NCBI GenBank assembly: GCA_048213135.1
Contig: PS015102.1
Span: forward strand, 133,869-168,660
Source: Reclinomonas americana ATCC 50394
Taxonomy: Eukaryota; Jakobida; Jakobea; Jakobida
Length of the DNA stretch: 34,792 nt
Direction: 5' to 3'
Shown: piece after piece, positions 1 to 10,175 of the stretch
Layout: the number at the start of each line of letters is the position of its first letter
Numbering within the stretch: position 1 is the first letter of the stretch
The notes under the pieces: generated by a model
Databases searched by the model: none
Seen by the model: only the letters and a program-made list of their open reading frames with translations
Told to the model about the DNA's origin: nothing
Made by a program: the position numbers and the translations under genes

Positions 1-9
1 TGTAGGTCG

Positions 10-332
10 ATGTCGACGCCTTTGCCGCGTTCTCGAGTCTTGTCGTTGTATCGGTCGATTCTGCGAGCGGGGCGGCAGTGGCCGGCGCATAAGCCGGAGG
101 AGAGGAAGTATATTGAGCAGGAGGCGAGGACGTTGTTTCATAGGAATAAGGTGTGGGATGTGAAGGAGGAGAAGGGAGAGAGTGAGAGGAGGGGAGAGAG
201 AATGAATGATCAATGCATTATCTCAAATGAATGAGAGAGGAAGAGAGAGAGCCTCCTCCTCCTCCTCCTCCTCCTCCTTCTCCTCCTCCTCCTCCTCTTT
301 CTCCTCCTCCTCCTCCTCCTCCTCCTCCTCCT

Positions 333-363
<31 letters not shown>

Positions 364-734
364 TCTCCTCTTTCTCCTCTTTCTCCTCCTCCTTCTCCTC
401 CTCCTCCTCTTTCTCCTCCTCCTCCTCCTCCTCCTCCTCCTTCCTCCTTCATCTCCCTCGCTGACTCTCTTTGCAGAGCCTGACGGACCCTGGCAAGATC
501 GAGGCCAAGGTGTTTGAGGCGGAGAGTCGACTGGAGCTGGCGTTGCACTATGGAATTCCCTATCCACGATTGTTCCAGTTGAGTCAAGAGGGTGACGACC
601 AGGCGTCCCACTGAATCATTCTCACTTCCCCCTCCACTCACCTCCTCCCTTTCCGCAGCGCCTCCACCGACGCCACCGGCGGCAAAGTCAAAACCGTCAA
701 ATCCGCCTACATGGACAGCTACCAAGACGAATGA
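10..734 (+). CDS. LYRM1: LYR-motif protein, LYRM1-like
   Basis: Three exons, 10-150, 477-577 and 659-734, splice in phase to a protein of about 105 residues. The N-terminus carries the family signature LSLYRSILRAGRQW with the LYR tripeptide, followed by EARTLFHRNK. Exon 2 gives the LTDPGKIEAKVFEAESRLE helix and HYGIPYPR, which match animal LYRM1 in order and spacing. Exon 3 ends in AYMDSYQDE, resembling the LYRM1 C-terminus. LYR proteins are small mitochondrial helical adaptors that bind acyl carrier protein and support complex assembly or Fe-S delivery; the partner of LYRM1 is poorly defined. Intron 1 (326 bases) is a GA block followed by a long TCC repeat; intron 2 is 81 bases with donor GTTGAG. 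The ATG lies only 10 bases into the window, so an upstream exon cannot be excluded, but family members start at a similar point. Confidence 0.85.
157..453 (+). repeat. GA block then (TCC)n microsatellite in LYRM1 intron 1
   Basis: Purine-rich sequence from about 157 to 252 is followed by nearly uninterrupted TCC/TTC repeats to about 453, on the sense strand of the intron. Long apparent reading frames here on both strands (poly-Ser, poly-Arg, poly-Glu) are repeat artefacts. Confidence 0.9.
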
Positions 735-1015
735 GTGAGCTCTCTCTCTCGAAAGAAGGAAAAGTGTATATAATACTTATGTGTTGATATATTGTTGGTG
801 TGCCAAGGTCATTGTCGGCAAGGGATTTGTGGGCGTTTATCGCATTATTGGAATGTGGTGCACGTGATGTTGGTGTTTATGATTTGGATATGGTTGGAGT
901 TGGTCATCAAGACAGTTGTTGCTTGTTTGTTGGCGAATGAATTGTGCATTAAGTGTGTTGCATTATTTATACATGATTTCTCCTCCTTTTTTCCCTATCC
1001 TCCCTTCCCGATCTT
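735..1015. other. Intergenic, convergent gene ends
   Basis: The gap between the stop codons of the LYRM1-like gene and the minus-strand kinesin/U-box gene. It is T/G-rich with no coding pattern. AT-rich stretches near 965-975 could hold 3' end signals, but I see no clear polyadenylation signal. Confidence 0.5.
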
Positions 1016-3887
1016 TCACACTGGTCTCCTGTTGGCGAGATCGAGGAGGACGGCGTCGGAGCCCTTGGAGGCCGAGAAGAGATACAGACCGCCGCTGCGC
1101 ACCGCCAGTGCCACGGCCTCGGCCCTTGCCTTCGCGTCGGTCTGTTTGGCGGCATCGGCAGCCTGCGCCGCCTGCAGCTGCTTCTCTTCGCGGCCGTGCG
1201 TCTCGATAAAGACGCGCAGAACGGGGTTGGCGAGGATCAGGCTGCGCAGCGTGTGGTTCGCCAGCACCTTTTTGTTCTGCNNNNNNNNNNNNNNNNNNNN
1301 NNNNNNNNNNNNNNNNNNNNNNNNNNNNNNNNNNNNNNNNNNNNNNNNNNNNNNNNNNNNNNNNNNNNNNNNNNNNNNNNNNNNNNNNNNNNNNNNNNNN
1401 NNNNNNNAGCGGCTCACCCGTCATCGGCGACGTTTGCCGTGAGAGCAGCCACTCTTCCACCACGCGGCGCTCGTATGTATGACCTGCGAAATGGGGGAAA
1501 GAATCGAGGTCAGTTGAGAAGGGAGAGGGTGAGGAAGAAAGGGAAAGGGCAAGCTTGCAGTGCATACACAACAATTCTTCTCTCCCCCTCTCTGTGTAAG
1601 AAAGGAGGGAGAAAGGGAGAAAGAGAAGGGCAAGCTTGTTGCGCATACACAACAATTCTTCTCTCCCCCTCTCTGTGTAAGAAAGGGAGGGAGAAGAAAA
1701 GGGCAGCTTGCAGTGCATACATAACAAGTTCTTCTCTCCCCTCTCTCTGTGTAAGAAGGGGAGAGAGAAAGGGAGAGAGAGAGAGAGCGTGGAAAAGGGC
1801 ATGCTGGCAGTACACAGCAATTCTTCTCTCCCCCTCTCTGTGTTAGAAAGGGAGGAAGAAAGGAGAGAGAAAGGGCAAGGTTTTCAGTGCATACACAACA
1901 ATTCTTCTCCGCCCCCTCTCTGTGTAAGAAGGGGAGGAAGAAAGGGGGGAAGAGAGAAGGGCAAGCTTGCAGTGCATACACAACAAATTCTTCTCTCCCC
2001 CCTCTCTGTCTGAGAAGGGGAGAGAGAAAGGACAGAGAGAGAGAAGGGCAAGCTTGCAGTACACAGCAATTCTTCTCTCCCCCTCTCTGTGTAAGAAAGG
2101 GAGGAAGAAAGGAGAGAGAAAGGGCAAGGTTTTCAGTGNNNNNNNNNNNNNNNNNNNNNNNNNNNNNNNNNNNNNNNNNNNNNNNNNNNNNNNNNNNNNN
2201 NNNNNNNNNNNNNNNNNNNNNNNNNNNNNNNNNNNNNNNNNNNNNNNNNNNNNNNNNNNNNNNNNNNNNNNNNNNNNNNNNNNNNNNNTAAAGAGGGAGA
2301 AGGAGGGGAAGGAGAAGGAAAGAGGGGGAAGAGAAAGGGGGAAGGAGAAGGTCCCTTTCACTTCCTTCTCTATCTCTTCGTTCTCTTCCTTTCCCTCTCT
2401 TCCCCTCACTTCCCCTTGTCCTTCCCCTGTCTCCCCTCTTTCCCCCCTCTCCTTCCCGCTTGCCACTCACCGTTCACCGAAACGCAGAGTCGACAGACTC
2501 TCTTGCGCGTTGTACGAGCTCTCCGTAATGTTGATGATGAGTGCGGTCCTCGAGTTGCCACCGAACGCATTCATCAGCAGGTACGTCAGCTTGCTATCGC
2601 GGTACGGAATGTGGCTGCGACCGCGCGGATCATTGAGCGCCGCAATCACATTCTGCAGCGCCAGCAGCGACGTGTTGATCTTCTTGGCCTCCTCCAGGCG
2701 CTAATCAACACAGACAGTGAGCCACAACAGTTGGCTGGGGGAGAGAGAATTGAGTGGCACAAACCTCGCCCTCGGCCAGCGTCTTGCAGACTTTCTCGCT
2801 GCCGGCCAGGTCGACCAGGTACAACTGCGACAGCTTGGACATTTGCATGACGCGGTCGGTCTGGATCAGCGTCAGCAGGAACAGCGTGTGGCTGCGTGAG
2901 CTCTCGCGGTTCATGTCTGGCGCACAGTGATGATGAGCATTCGGACGTGCAGGAAAAAGTAGCGACAGACAACTCCACGCAACTCGTCTCGGCGACCTCA
3001 CGGTTGGCGGTGCCACGGCGCAGCACGTCAAACACCTCGTTGAAGTTGGTGACCTTGACTTGCGTGGCGTCGGGGAGGAACAGACCGCGCTTCGAGTCAC
3101 CGCGAGTCTTCAGCGGCACCTTCACGTTCTTGCTCAGCAAGTCGTACACGCGCTCCTTGTACACCTCCACGTGCGAGGCAAACAGGTCAAAGTCCACCTG
3201 CGGCGACGCCGCTGCAATCCGCGAGAACAGCTCGCGCAACACGCGCGGAGTAATGCCCTGCATGCGCGGATTCTCCATGTCGCCCTCCATTGTAAACGTC
3301 TTGCCCGACGACGTCTGTCCGTACACCAGAATGGCGGCATTGATGCCGGCCAGCACGTCGGCGACCACCGGGAAGGCTACCTCCTCGTACACTTCGGCCT
3401 GAGTGGCTGTCGTATTGAAGACACGTGTGTAGTCGAACTGCACGCGGGCTGTCAGTGACAGGTGTGTGAAAGACAGCGGACAGACAAGACAAGAGACCTT
3501 GTACATCTCTCCCTTCTCGTGCAGTGCCACTCCCGACTGCCCGTTGTGGTAGGTGATAATGTCCTGGCCGCCTTGACTGATCTCCAGCTCGTTTTGTGGT
3601 CGTACCTGTTGTTGTCATGTGAGGAGTGTGAGGAATTCTGCCGCTGCGATGAATTGTATGCGTGTGAGAGAGGGAGAGACGCAACTCGGCAGTACACGCG
3701 CACTGCGTCTGTGCTTTCCGCGCAGCTGCTCGCCGAGGAGAGAGGCCGCGCAGAGGAGCTGTGAGGTGGTCAGTGAGAGAGAGTGATGACATCTGTGTGT
3801 GTGTGTGGGCACTCACCCCTCGCCGCCAAACTCGTCAAAGTCGACCTCCGAGTCGTCCATGTGGTCGGGCGACATGAAGCTGGCCAT
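1016..3887 (-). CDS. Kinesin motor protein with downstream U-box (candidate fusion)
   Basis: Exons in gene order: 3817-3887, 3686-3758, 3498-3605, 2984-3437, 2765-2916, 2471-2700, then 1016-1483; the first six agree in phase. The first six encode an acidic leader of about 40 residues and a nearly complete kinesin-1-like motor: first strand VRVYCRVRPQNE, P-loop GQTSSGKT near residue 124, switch I NMNRESSRSH near 236, switch II DLAGSEK near 271, then YRDSKLTYLL and STLRFGER. The last exon encodes most of a U-box (GHTYERRVVEEWL, SPMTGEP, NKKVLANHTLRSLI), an E2-binding ubiquitin-ligase fold, and an Ala/Gln-rich helix ending at 1016. No exon for the neck linker and the first U-box strand is visible; it would have to lie in the 150-N gap. 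The motor exon ends in phase 2 and the U-box exon starts in phase 1, so at least one exon is missing. The alternative is two separate genes. Confidence 0.72.
1281..1407. other. Assembly gap, 127 N, inside the U-box exon
   Basis: Removing the N-run joins GAG CCG CT to G CAG AAC on the minus strand and gives MTGEPLQNKKVL, the expected U-box sequence. The printed length would break the frame, so the gap is probably zero bases long. Confidence 0.8.
1548..2138. repeat. Minisatellite of about 85 bp, about seven copies, in the kinesin/U-box intron
   Basis: Diverged copies begin near 1548, 1637, 1705, 1800, 1880, 1965 and 2050. Each contains CAATTCTTCTCTCC followed by CTCTCTGTGTAAGAAAGG and a purine-rich spacer. 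On the minus strand each copy reads pyrimidine tract, CTTACACAG, then AGAGGGGGAGAGAAG, so each resembles a 3' splice site. The array runs into the 150-N gap. Confidence 0.85.
2139..2288. other. Assembly gap, 150 N, in the intron between motor and U-box exons
   Basis: Flanked by the 85-bp minisatellite and by GA/CT repeats. It is the only place between 1484 and 2470 where the missing exon joining motor and U-box could be hidden. Confidence 0.9.
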
Positions 3888-3965
3888 TGTGTGTGTGTGA
3901 ATGAGTGGGTGTTGTGTCTTTTCTCTGTCAATGATGGGAATGCAAAAATAGATTGAGCCGGCGGC

Positions 3966-3973
3966 TATTTATA
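3966..3973 (-). promoter_or_regulatory. Possible TATA box of the kinesin gene
   Basis: The minus strand reads TATAAATA about 80 bases upstream of the kinesin ATG at 3887, in a short AT-rich patch within GC-rich sequence. The position suits a TATA element with a short 5' leader. There is no direct evidence for a transcription start. Confidence 0.4.
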
Positions 3974-5006
3974 ACCCTCGTGTTTTTTTGCATAAAACCG
4001 CGAAATCTTTTATTAATGCTGCGGTCTGTTGGTGAATTTGAGAGCGATTCGGAGGAGACTGGAGGGAGGGTGTGTACGTGCAGAAGTGGCTGCTGCTGGC
4101 CGTGGATGCAACTGGGGGATATCGTGATCGATTGCAGCAGCAGAGAAAGCCAATTGCAAGGCCCCGAGCGCATGGTCGGCGTACTAATACAAGCAGCAAG
4201 GCGACGACCGCCACCTTCAGGATGCAGGTGCACCGAAAGCTGGGATATCGCTGGACTCGAGATAGAAAATTGCATTCTGCAAGAAATTGATTCCACAGCT
4301 CGAGGAAGTGGCCGTGCCGCCAGATCCCGGGAACGATCAGGGCTGCTAGCGATTACTTCAAATGCATGCAGGGCTGTGGATATCGGAATTCGCTATCTGC
4401 AACTGCGACAAGTGCTTTGCAATTCCTTTCAAATGCCTCACAAATCCGGACCTGGCATGTTTTGTTTATCTGGCTTTGGAAGAGCGCTGTTTCGGTATAC
4501 GTAAGTCGTCCTCGTTTGACTGGGCATGGGGATGACCCGGCCATTCTTCCCTCCGCCGACAAAGCGAAAGTAAAAGAAATTCTCACCAATTGCAAAACAG
4601 TTTGCTATCCATCTATGGAACACCGCCACCTCTTTTCCCACGTGGTCACTGTCATCAATCACAAGCCACTCTCCACCACCGCGGTGCAGATGAAGCCCCA
4701 GCATCAGGCAGTCTGGGATACGGATACGGGTGCGCGCACAGCATGCAAATTCAGCGAAAATTTGCCATTGTTCCGATAAAACAACGTGAGCCAACGTTTC
4801 TCTCTCCTCCTCTCTCTCTCCTCCCTCCCTCCTCTCTCTCTCTCTCGCTCACCGTCTCTCTCTCTCACCGTCTCTCCCTCTCCCTCTCTCTCCTTCTCTC
4901 CGTCTCTCCTCTCTCTCACTCTCTCTATCTTGCGTGTGTATGCTTGTGTGTGCATGCGTGTGTGCAAGCGCAGTGCTCATTGTGCGTGCTGCGCACAGCT
5001 CCAATC
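3974..5006. other. Intergenic region, divergent kinesin / multicopper oxidase
   Basis: About 1 kb between divergent starts. Reading frames here (for example 3953-4504 +) show no domain, codon pattern or splice structure. GATATCG occurs at about 4118, 4244 and 4379. A CT-rich tract (about 4795-4925) and a TG-rich stretch precede the oxidase ATG and may be promoter or 5' leader. Confidence 0.5.
4795..4925 (+). repeat. CT-rich low-complexity tract upstream of the oxidase
   Basis: Irregular CTCTCT/CTCC runs, ending about 80 bases before the ATG at 5007. Confidence 0.8.
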
Positions 5007-8000
5007 ATGCGACAGTCCACTGTCATTCTCCTGGCGCTCGCGGTCACGCTCTTGCTGTCCGCATCTGTCTCCGCCTCCTCATCAGTGAGCGCCACCACTG
5101 TGGAGAGAGTGCATGCAGGGCCGTACTCGCTGTGTTGCGTCAACACTACACCCGCGTGAATGCACTCAATGCGATGCTTCATGCATGCTTTTACCGGGTG
5201 CTCATGAATCAATACAGCAATCGAGTCCTCGCCCACTGTCACGCTCCTGTTGCCGTTGCGTTGTCCCACGTGTACCACGCTTGTTGGTCGCTCGCGTGTG
5301 CGTGTGTGTGTGTATGTGGCGCGTGATAGTGAGGCGGCGGCGGCTGCGAGAAGTTTTTTTGTTCGCCAGCTGATTTTTCCGCTTCTCAATCAATTTGCCA
5401 ATCTTTTTTGCTTGTGACTGGCAGGCGGCCGACTCCCAACTGCGACATTGGAATTCGTTCCCTGCACAACTGGCGTGTGGTGCGTGCCGACGGGAGCGAG
5501 CTGCCGGTGAAGGTGGTCTCGGCGGCGCTGTCGCTGGAGTTCAATTACTTTGGCTCGACGCTGGAGACGCTGGGCGCGTGGAGCCCGTTGCCGGAGGGAT
5601 TTGCAAGTTGCGTGTATCTCGCTCTCTCGATCTTCCCCGTATACTGGCCGATTAATGACTCGTGATACCAGTCATCTTGCGCGGACATCGTGCCATTCAG
5701 CTGCATCTTGAGCTGGCCGACGCCGACGACAACGGCGGGGCCTTGCAGTTCATCGTCTCGTATGATATCGAGTACTATGGTGAACTGCAGTCGGCGTCGC
5801 TGCGGCCGGTACACGGACTGTCGATGAAAGCAGCCGGCGTCACGGGCGGGCACGGCCACCACGGCCACCACCACGGAGGACAGGGGACGCCGGTTGGCAG
5901 TGTCACGCTGCCACACTTCCCCTTTGACGGCCACGGTGTGTGTCCCTCCTCCTCTTCCTCCTCCTCCTCCCTCTCCCTCCTCCCTCCTCCCTCCTCCTCC
6001 TTGTTCGTGTTATTCTTCTTCTTCTCCTTTTCTTTCTCCTCCTCCTCCTCCTCCTCCTCCTCCTCCTCCTCCTCCTCCTCCCTCTTCCCTCTGACACTCT
6101 GGTGCGCGACCTCTGCAGTGCTCTACGCCGCCACGCCGAGCTGCGCGACTGTGTTGACGGAGGCGAATGCACACGTCACCGCTCGCCAGCTGTTTGCCGA
6201 TTTCCTCGGCACCCAGGCGGACTCGTGCGCTGCCGAGGCTGCGATTCAGTCGACAGCCGAGCGCTGGGTGGTGCTCCTCGTGTCGGATAGTTACGCTGCC
6301 CGTGCAGCCAACTGCTGCATGCCCGCTCTCTCTCAATCATCCATCGCACCTCCACAGGCGAATCGTACGCCCCACAGCAGATATTCACCGCCAACTTTGC
6401 ACCGTTCCACACTGGCGGCGCGGACGTCGAGTCGATCGCTAGCGCCGATGGTGCGTACGTGCACTCAGCCTCTCACGCTTGTCACTGTCTCTCACACGCG
6501 CACATCCGTTGCAGCCGCCACCACCACCAACATCCACACCAGCGGCACCAATAACGACTTGATCGACCTGCCGACGCTGACCAGCTCCAGCACCACGGGT
6601 GTGCTCGATGTGCTGATGGTGGCCGTGCCGGAGACGAACCCAGCGTTTGCCACGTGCAACATGGGGTGCGCACCCGTCACCTGGGTGTATCAGGTGTGTC
6701 CGCGACCGGCCGACCGCAGTGCCACCGCATGCCCGACCGGCACCGCACTGCCGAATGCATACGGCGGAGCGCGTCTGCAGCTCATGCCAGGCGACACGCT
6801 GAAGGTGCGTCTGGTCAACAAGCTGCCGACCACCACCGGCAAGCACCAGTTCGACGGCGACTCGACGGCGTACCTGGGTCAGAATCCGACCAACATTCAC
6901 ACCCACGGTCTTCTGGTCGACCCAGGGAACTTGGTACCGTCGCCGTCCAGCAACGGTCCGTACGGCGACTTTGTGTTTGTCGCGAACTTTAACCTGGCCA
7001 ACGGTGCACCGCTGCCGATCGAGTTCTCCCACGTCACACCGGTCTCCAACTATGTGGACTATGAGATCAAGATTCCCGCCCACCATCCCGCCGGTCTCTT
7101 CTGGTTCCACCCGCACGTGCATGGCGTGGCTCAGAATCAAGTGCACGCCGGTATGGCCGGTGTGATCACCATTGGCAAGTCGGCCGACTATGTGTGCCAG
7201 AACGTGCTGTGCCTGGGCAACTCCGCTGCGGTACCTGTGCGCCACCTGCTCCTGAAGAGGTGAGTGACGGCGCGATAGATAGTTCCTTGGCGCAGCGCTC
7301 ACGTTCGCCGGTGCAGTACGCAAGTGCTGGCCGACGGCACACGCATGGACGACCCGGATCCCGATTTCTGCCCGCAGATTGCCGACATGTCGGAACCACA
7401 GCGCGCCGGCTCGTGCCCGGGCCAGGACAACTCGGCCGACGGAGGCGACGACTTTACGGGCGGCAAGTGGTTCTACCCGGTGAACGGGCAAGTGTATCCC
7501 AACATCCCGGTGGACGTCTCCGTTGGCGAGGTGTGTGCATGATGTCCGCTGTGCGTGCACACCACCCCAACGCTTACAGCACACTCCTCCTCGGCAGATC
7601 TGGCGTATCACCACAGCCATGGCCAGTGTGAACTTGGACCTCACGCTGCAGGTGTCGGCTGGTGGCGTCACCTACAACATGCTCTTCCAGATCCTGTCGG
7701 TGGACGGCATCGCTGTGGCACCCACTGGCACTCCAACGCAATCGAAACTGACCGAGATCTCCGGCAACAAGTTCCGCACTCTCCCGTGTCCGCGTGTGAG
7801 TGCCGGTAGCGCAGGTGCGCCGCGCATCCTCGATCAGGCGCTCGGCACACCCATGTGTGCCGATCGCATGCACCTGCTGCCGAGCTCGCGTGTGGAGGTG
7901 TGGGTGGCGTTCCGAGACCAGCAGGGTCGCCTGGCCAAGCCGCCGGCCGGTGTCAAGGCCGTGTTGGCGAACGGTGGCGTGAGCACTGGACCGGCGGGTG

Positions 8001-8882
8001 ACTCGTGGCCGGCGGTGGATCTGGCCAGCGTCTGCTTCGTCAGCTCACCAAAGGCCACGCTGCCGGCTTACCTGTTGGTGCTGGGTGGCGGTGCCGCCGG
8101 TGCCATTCAGCTGCCGAACGCTCTTGTGGCGCTCGAGCTGAGTGCCGCCAGTCGCGCCCTCAGCAACGATGGTGTGGTGTGCCCGAAGCTGGCGGCCGGG
8201 GTCCGACGCCGCATTTTCTTCGGCCTGCCGAACGGCGACGATGAGGCCTTTGGTCTCGGCTACGACTTTGTCAACTCACAGGGCCAGTCTGTGGACGTCA
8301 ATGGCAAGCCCACCGCGCAGACTCAGACGATCCAGCAGTTTGACGCCGATGCGGCGGCCGTGTGCGTGTTCAAGCCCCGGGCGTTGCCGGTGACCGAGCA
8401 ATGGGTGTTGTACAATGTGGCTGGCGAAGGTGAAAGTTGTTGCAGGAGTGTGTGCATTTTTGTGACCTCGAGTGCTGACACGCTATATCTGTTTGCTGCC
8501 GCACTGCAGATCACAACTTCCACATTCACCAGGTTTGTGTTGTACTCTCGCTTGCCACGTGCACCCCCCTGACCAGTGTGTTCTTTTCCCCTCAATTCTT
8601 GATGGCCTGTAGGTCAAGTTCCGCTTGCTGAGCACTGCAGAGATTGCGGGGACGGCGGCACCGACCGGTGTGCTGATTGACAACACGCCGCTGGCGGCCG
8701 GCTCTGGCGACTGCGACGGCAGCATTGCCAAGTGGCAGTCCGGCGACTGCGTCGCGACTCCGACGACTGTGGCCATCACTTTCGATGTGGCCGGCGATTT
8801 TGTCTTCCACTGCCACATTCTGGAGCATGAAGACGGCGGCATGATGGCGAAGATCAGCGTCCGGGAGCCGTCGGCGACGTAA
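5007..8882 (+). CDS. Secreted multicopper oxidase (laccase-like) with His-rich N-terminal extension
   Basis: Ten exons: 5007-5122, 5425-5606, 5672-5935, 6119-6289, 6358-6450, 6515-7259, 7317-7530, 7598-8429, 8510-8532, 8613-8882. They agree in phase and give about 969 residues. The protein starts with a signal peptide (MRQSTVILLALAVTLLLSAS). All four copper motifs are present: HTHG (6898), HPHVHG (7108), HNFHIHQ (8512-8532) and HCHILEHEDGGMM (8808), giving the ligands for T1, T2 and T3 copper and an axial Met. Such enzymes oxidise phenols, metals or amines and reduce O2 to water, usually outside the cell or in the wall. About 270 residues of unrecognised sequence precede the first cupredoxin domain, including six His within nine residues at 5851-5874. 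The donor of exon 1 (GTACTC) is the least certain boundary, and an additional small exon is possible. The substrate is unknown. Confidence 0.85.
5941..6090 (+). repeat. (TCC)n tract in oxidase intron 3
   Basis: CT-rich repeat just before the exon-4 acceptor at 6118. It happens to stay open in one frame and would read as poly-Ser if taken as coding. Confidence 0.9.
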
Positions 8883-9824
8883 CCACACTCACACACACAT
8901 CGATCGTGTCGTCGTGTTTGATGTGTGGCCCGAACACTTGTATTTTGGTAGTTTTGAACCACACACACACTCCCCTTTCCCCGTTCTGCAATGCACACAT
9001 TATATGGTGAAAGTGAAAACCGAGTGGGATCATCATGCAGCTGTTGCTGTTTGGATGTAAAGTTGTTCAGACTCTGCTAATAGCATTTTCGAGAGCTTCG
9101 AACAAGTTGGGAAGTGCGCGCAAAAACTAACCGGACTGCGCAAGTGGCACATGCACTCCTCGTCTACGACTTCAGAGTGATCACCACAGTAGGGTACCGA
9201 CCAGGAGGTGGCTTGCTCTCCGAAGAGAGGAAGCCAACAGAAGCGAACCGATAAGGAGAGGACGCAATTGTCACGGCAAAAACAATATTAATTCATTCAC
9301 TTTCAAAACAAGCAACAGCTGTCTTGATTACCAAGTTCAACCACATCCAAAATGTGTTCGCGTACTCTCCTCTCTTCCAATTCTCAGCAATACCACCTCC
9401 ACAGTCACCCGATGCGTGTTTCGACAATCACCGGAAGATCCTCACGAATTGCAATCATCGTTGCAATTGCTGTCCCCCCTGCAATAACCAGATCCCGCAT
9501 CTGGCCACCAGTACGCAGAGACAAACCGCCAGTGACCATCGCTACGCAGGAGTGCAGCTGCAGGCCATTGCACGCACGCGAGCGACAACTTCGCAAATCC
9601 GACAATCCGCACGAAAAAAACGAACAATAAATTCGTAACCAGATGCATGCCGTCGACCGTGCTGCGCAACACCACAACCACGCCTGCCACACACACACAT
9701 ATCACGCACACACCGCCGGTGACGTCTCGTGTTCGACTCGCCAATTTCCCTGCCATTTCACGATATTTTTCTCCACCTGCGCGCGAGAGAAAGAGACGCA
9801 CATTGCACAAAGAGAGAGAGAGAG
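8883..9824. other. Intergenic region, no recognisable gene
   Basis: The oxidase 3' flank and the upstream region of the Zn2Cys6 gene. Short frames such as 9324-9638 (+) have no domain or splice context. A GA-rich run (9809-9826) directly precedes the next ATG. No RNA gene is recognised. Confidence 0.5.
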
Positions 9825-10050
9825 ATGAGTGACGGCAGCGATGGCACCGACGACGGTCACACAGGCGGCAAGAAGGGCGGTGGCGCGAATGGCGCAGCGG
9901 GTGAGAAGCGACGACAAGTGCGCGTGGCGTGCACCTCGTGTCGCTCAGCACACGGTTTGTTTGCGTGTTTGTATGCCTCCATGTGTATCGCTTGAAGCTC
10001 ATGTTCACCACCCCGCATGCAGCCTGCTGTGACGATTCTCGGCCGTGCAA
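9825..10050 (+). CDS. Zn2Cys6 binuclear-cluster transcription factor, 5' part
   Basis: Exon 1 (9825-9954) and exon 2 (10023-10050) join in phase. After a Gly/Asp/Lys-rich leader of about 29 residues comes VACTSCRSAHACCDDSRPC: Cys-x2-Cys-x6-Cys-x5-Cys with the RPC motif of fungal binuclear-cluster regulators. The SxH variant resembles the Ert1/Rds2/AcuK group that controls gluconeogenesis and carbon use in fungi. The last two Cys should lie in the next exon. Exon 2 ends at a GTTGCG donor (10051), and the following sequence soon enters a 20-N gap beyond which only the opposite-strand gene is visible. Most of the protein is therefore missing. Binding of two zinc ions and nuclear location follow from the family. 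Confidence 0.65.
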
Positions 10051-10118
10051 GTTGCGTGTGTGTGTGCGCGGGGAGAGAGCGACGCACACAATGGAGTCTC
10101 GCAAACTCCGAATGTCGA

Positions 10119-10138
10119 NNNNNNNNNNNNNNNNNNNN
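10119..10138. other. Assembly gap, 20 N, between two truncated convergent genes
   Basis: The Zn2Cys6 gene from the left and the acidic-protein gene from the right both reach this gap with a donor site and no following exon. The 20 N is probably a placeholder for missing sequence or a false join. Confidence 0.8.
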
Positions 10139-10175
10139 ACGATAATGGAGTGGGTGGGAAGCAGAAAAAGCTCAC

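Noticed and set aside
206-725. Long frames of poly-Ser, poly-Arg and poly-Glu on both strands
   Set aside because: They are translations of the TCC repeat in LYRM1 intron 1.
3953-4504. 183-codon frame between kinesin and oxidase genes
   Set aside because: No domain, no coding periodicity and overlapping frames of similar length; best read as intergenic.
5662-7263. 533-codon frame read as one oxidase exon
   Set aside because: It contains at least three introns, including a TCC repeat; after 6290 the true frame differs until 6515.
9324-9638. 104-codon frame with several Cys
   Set aside because: No recognisable motif or splice context; a second frame overlaps it.
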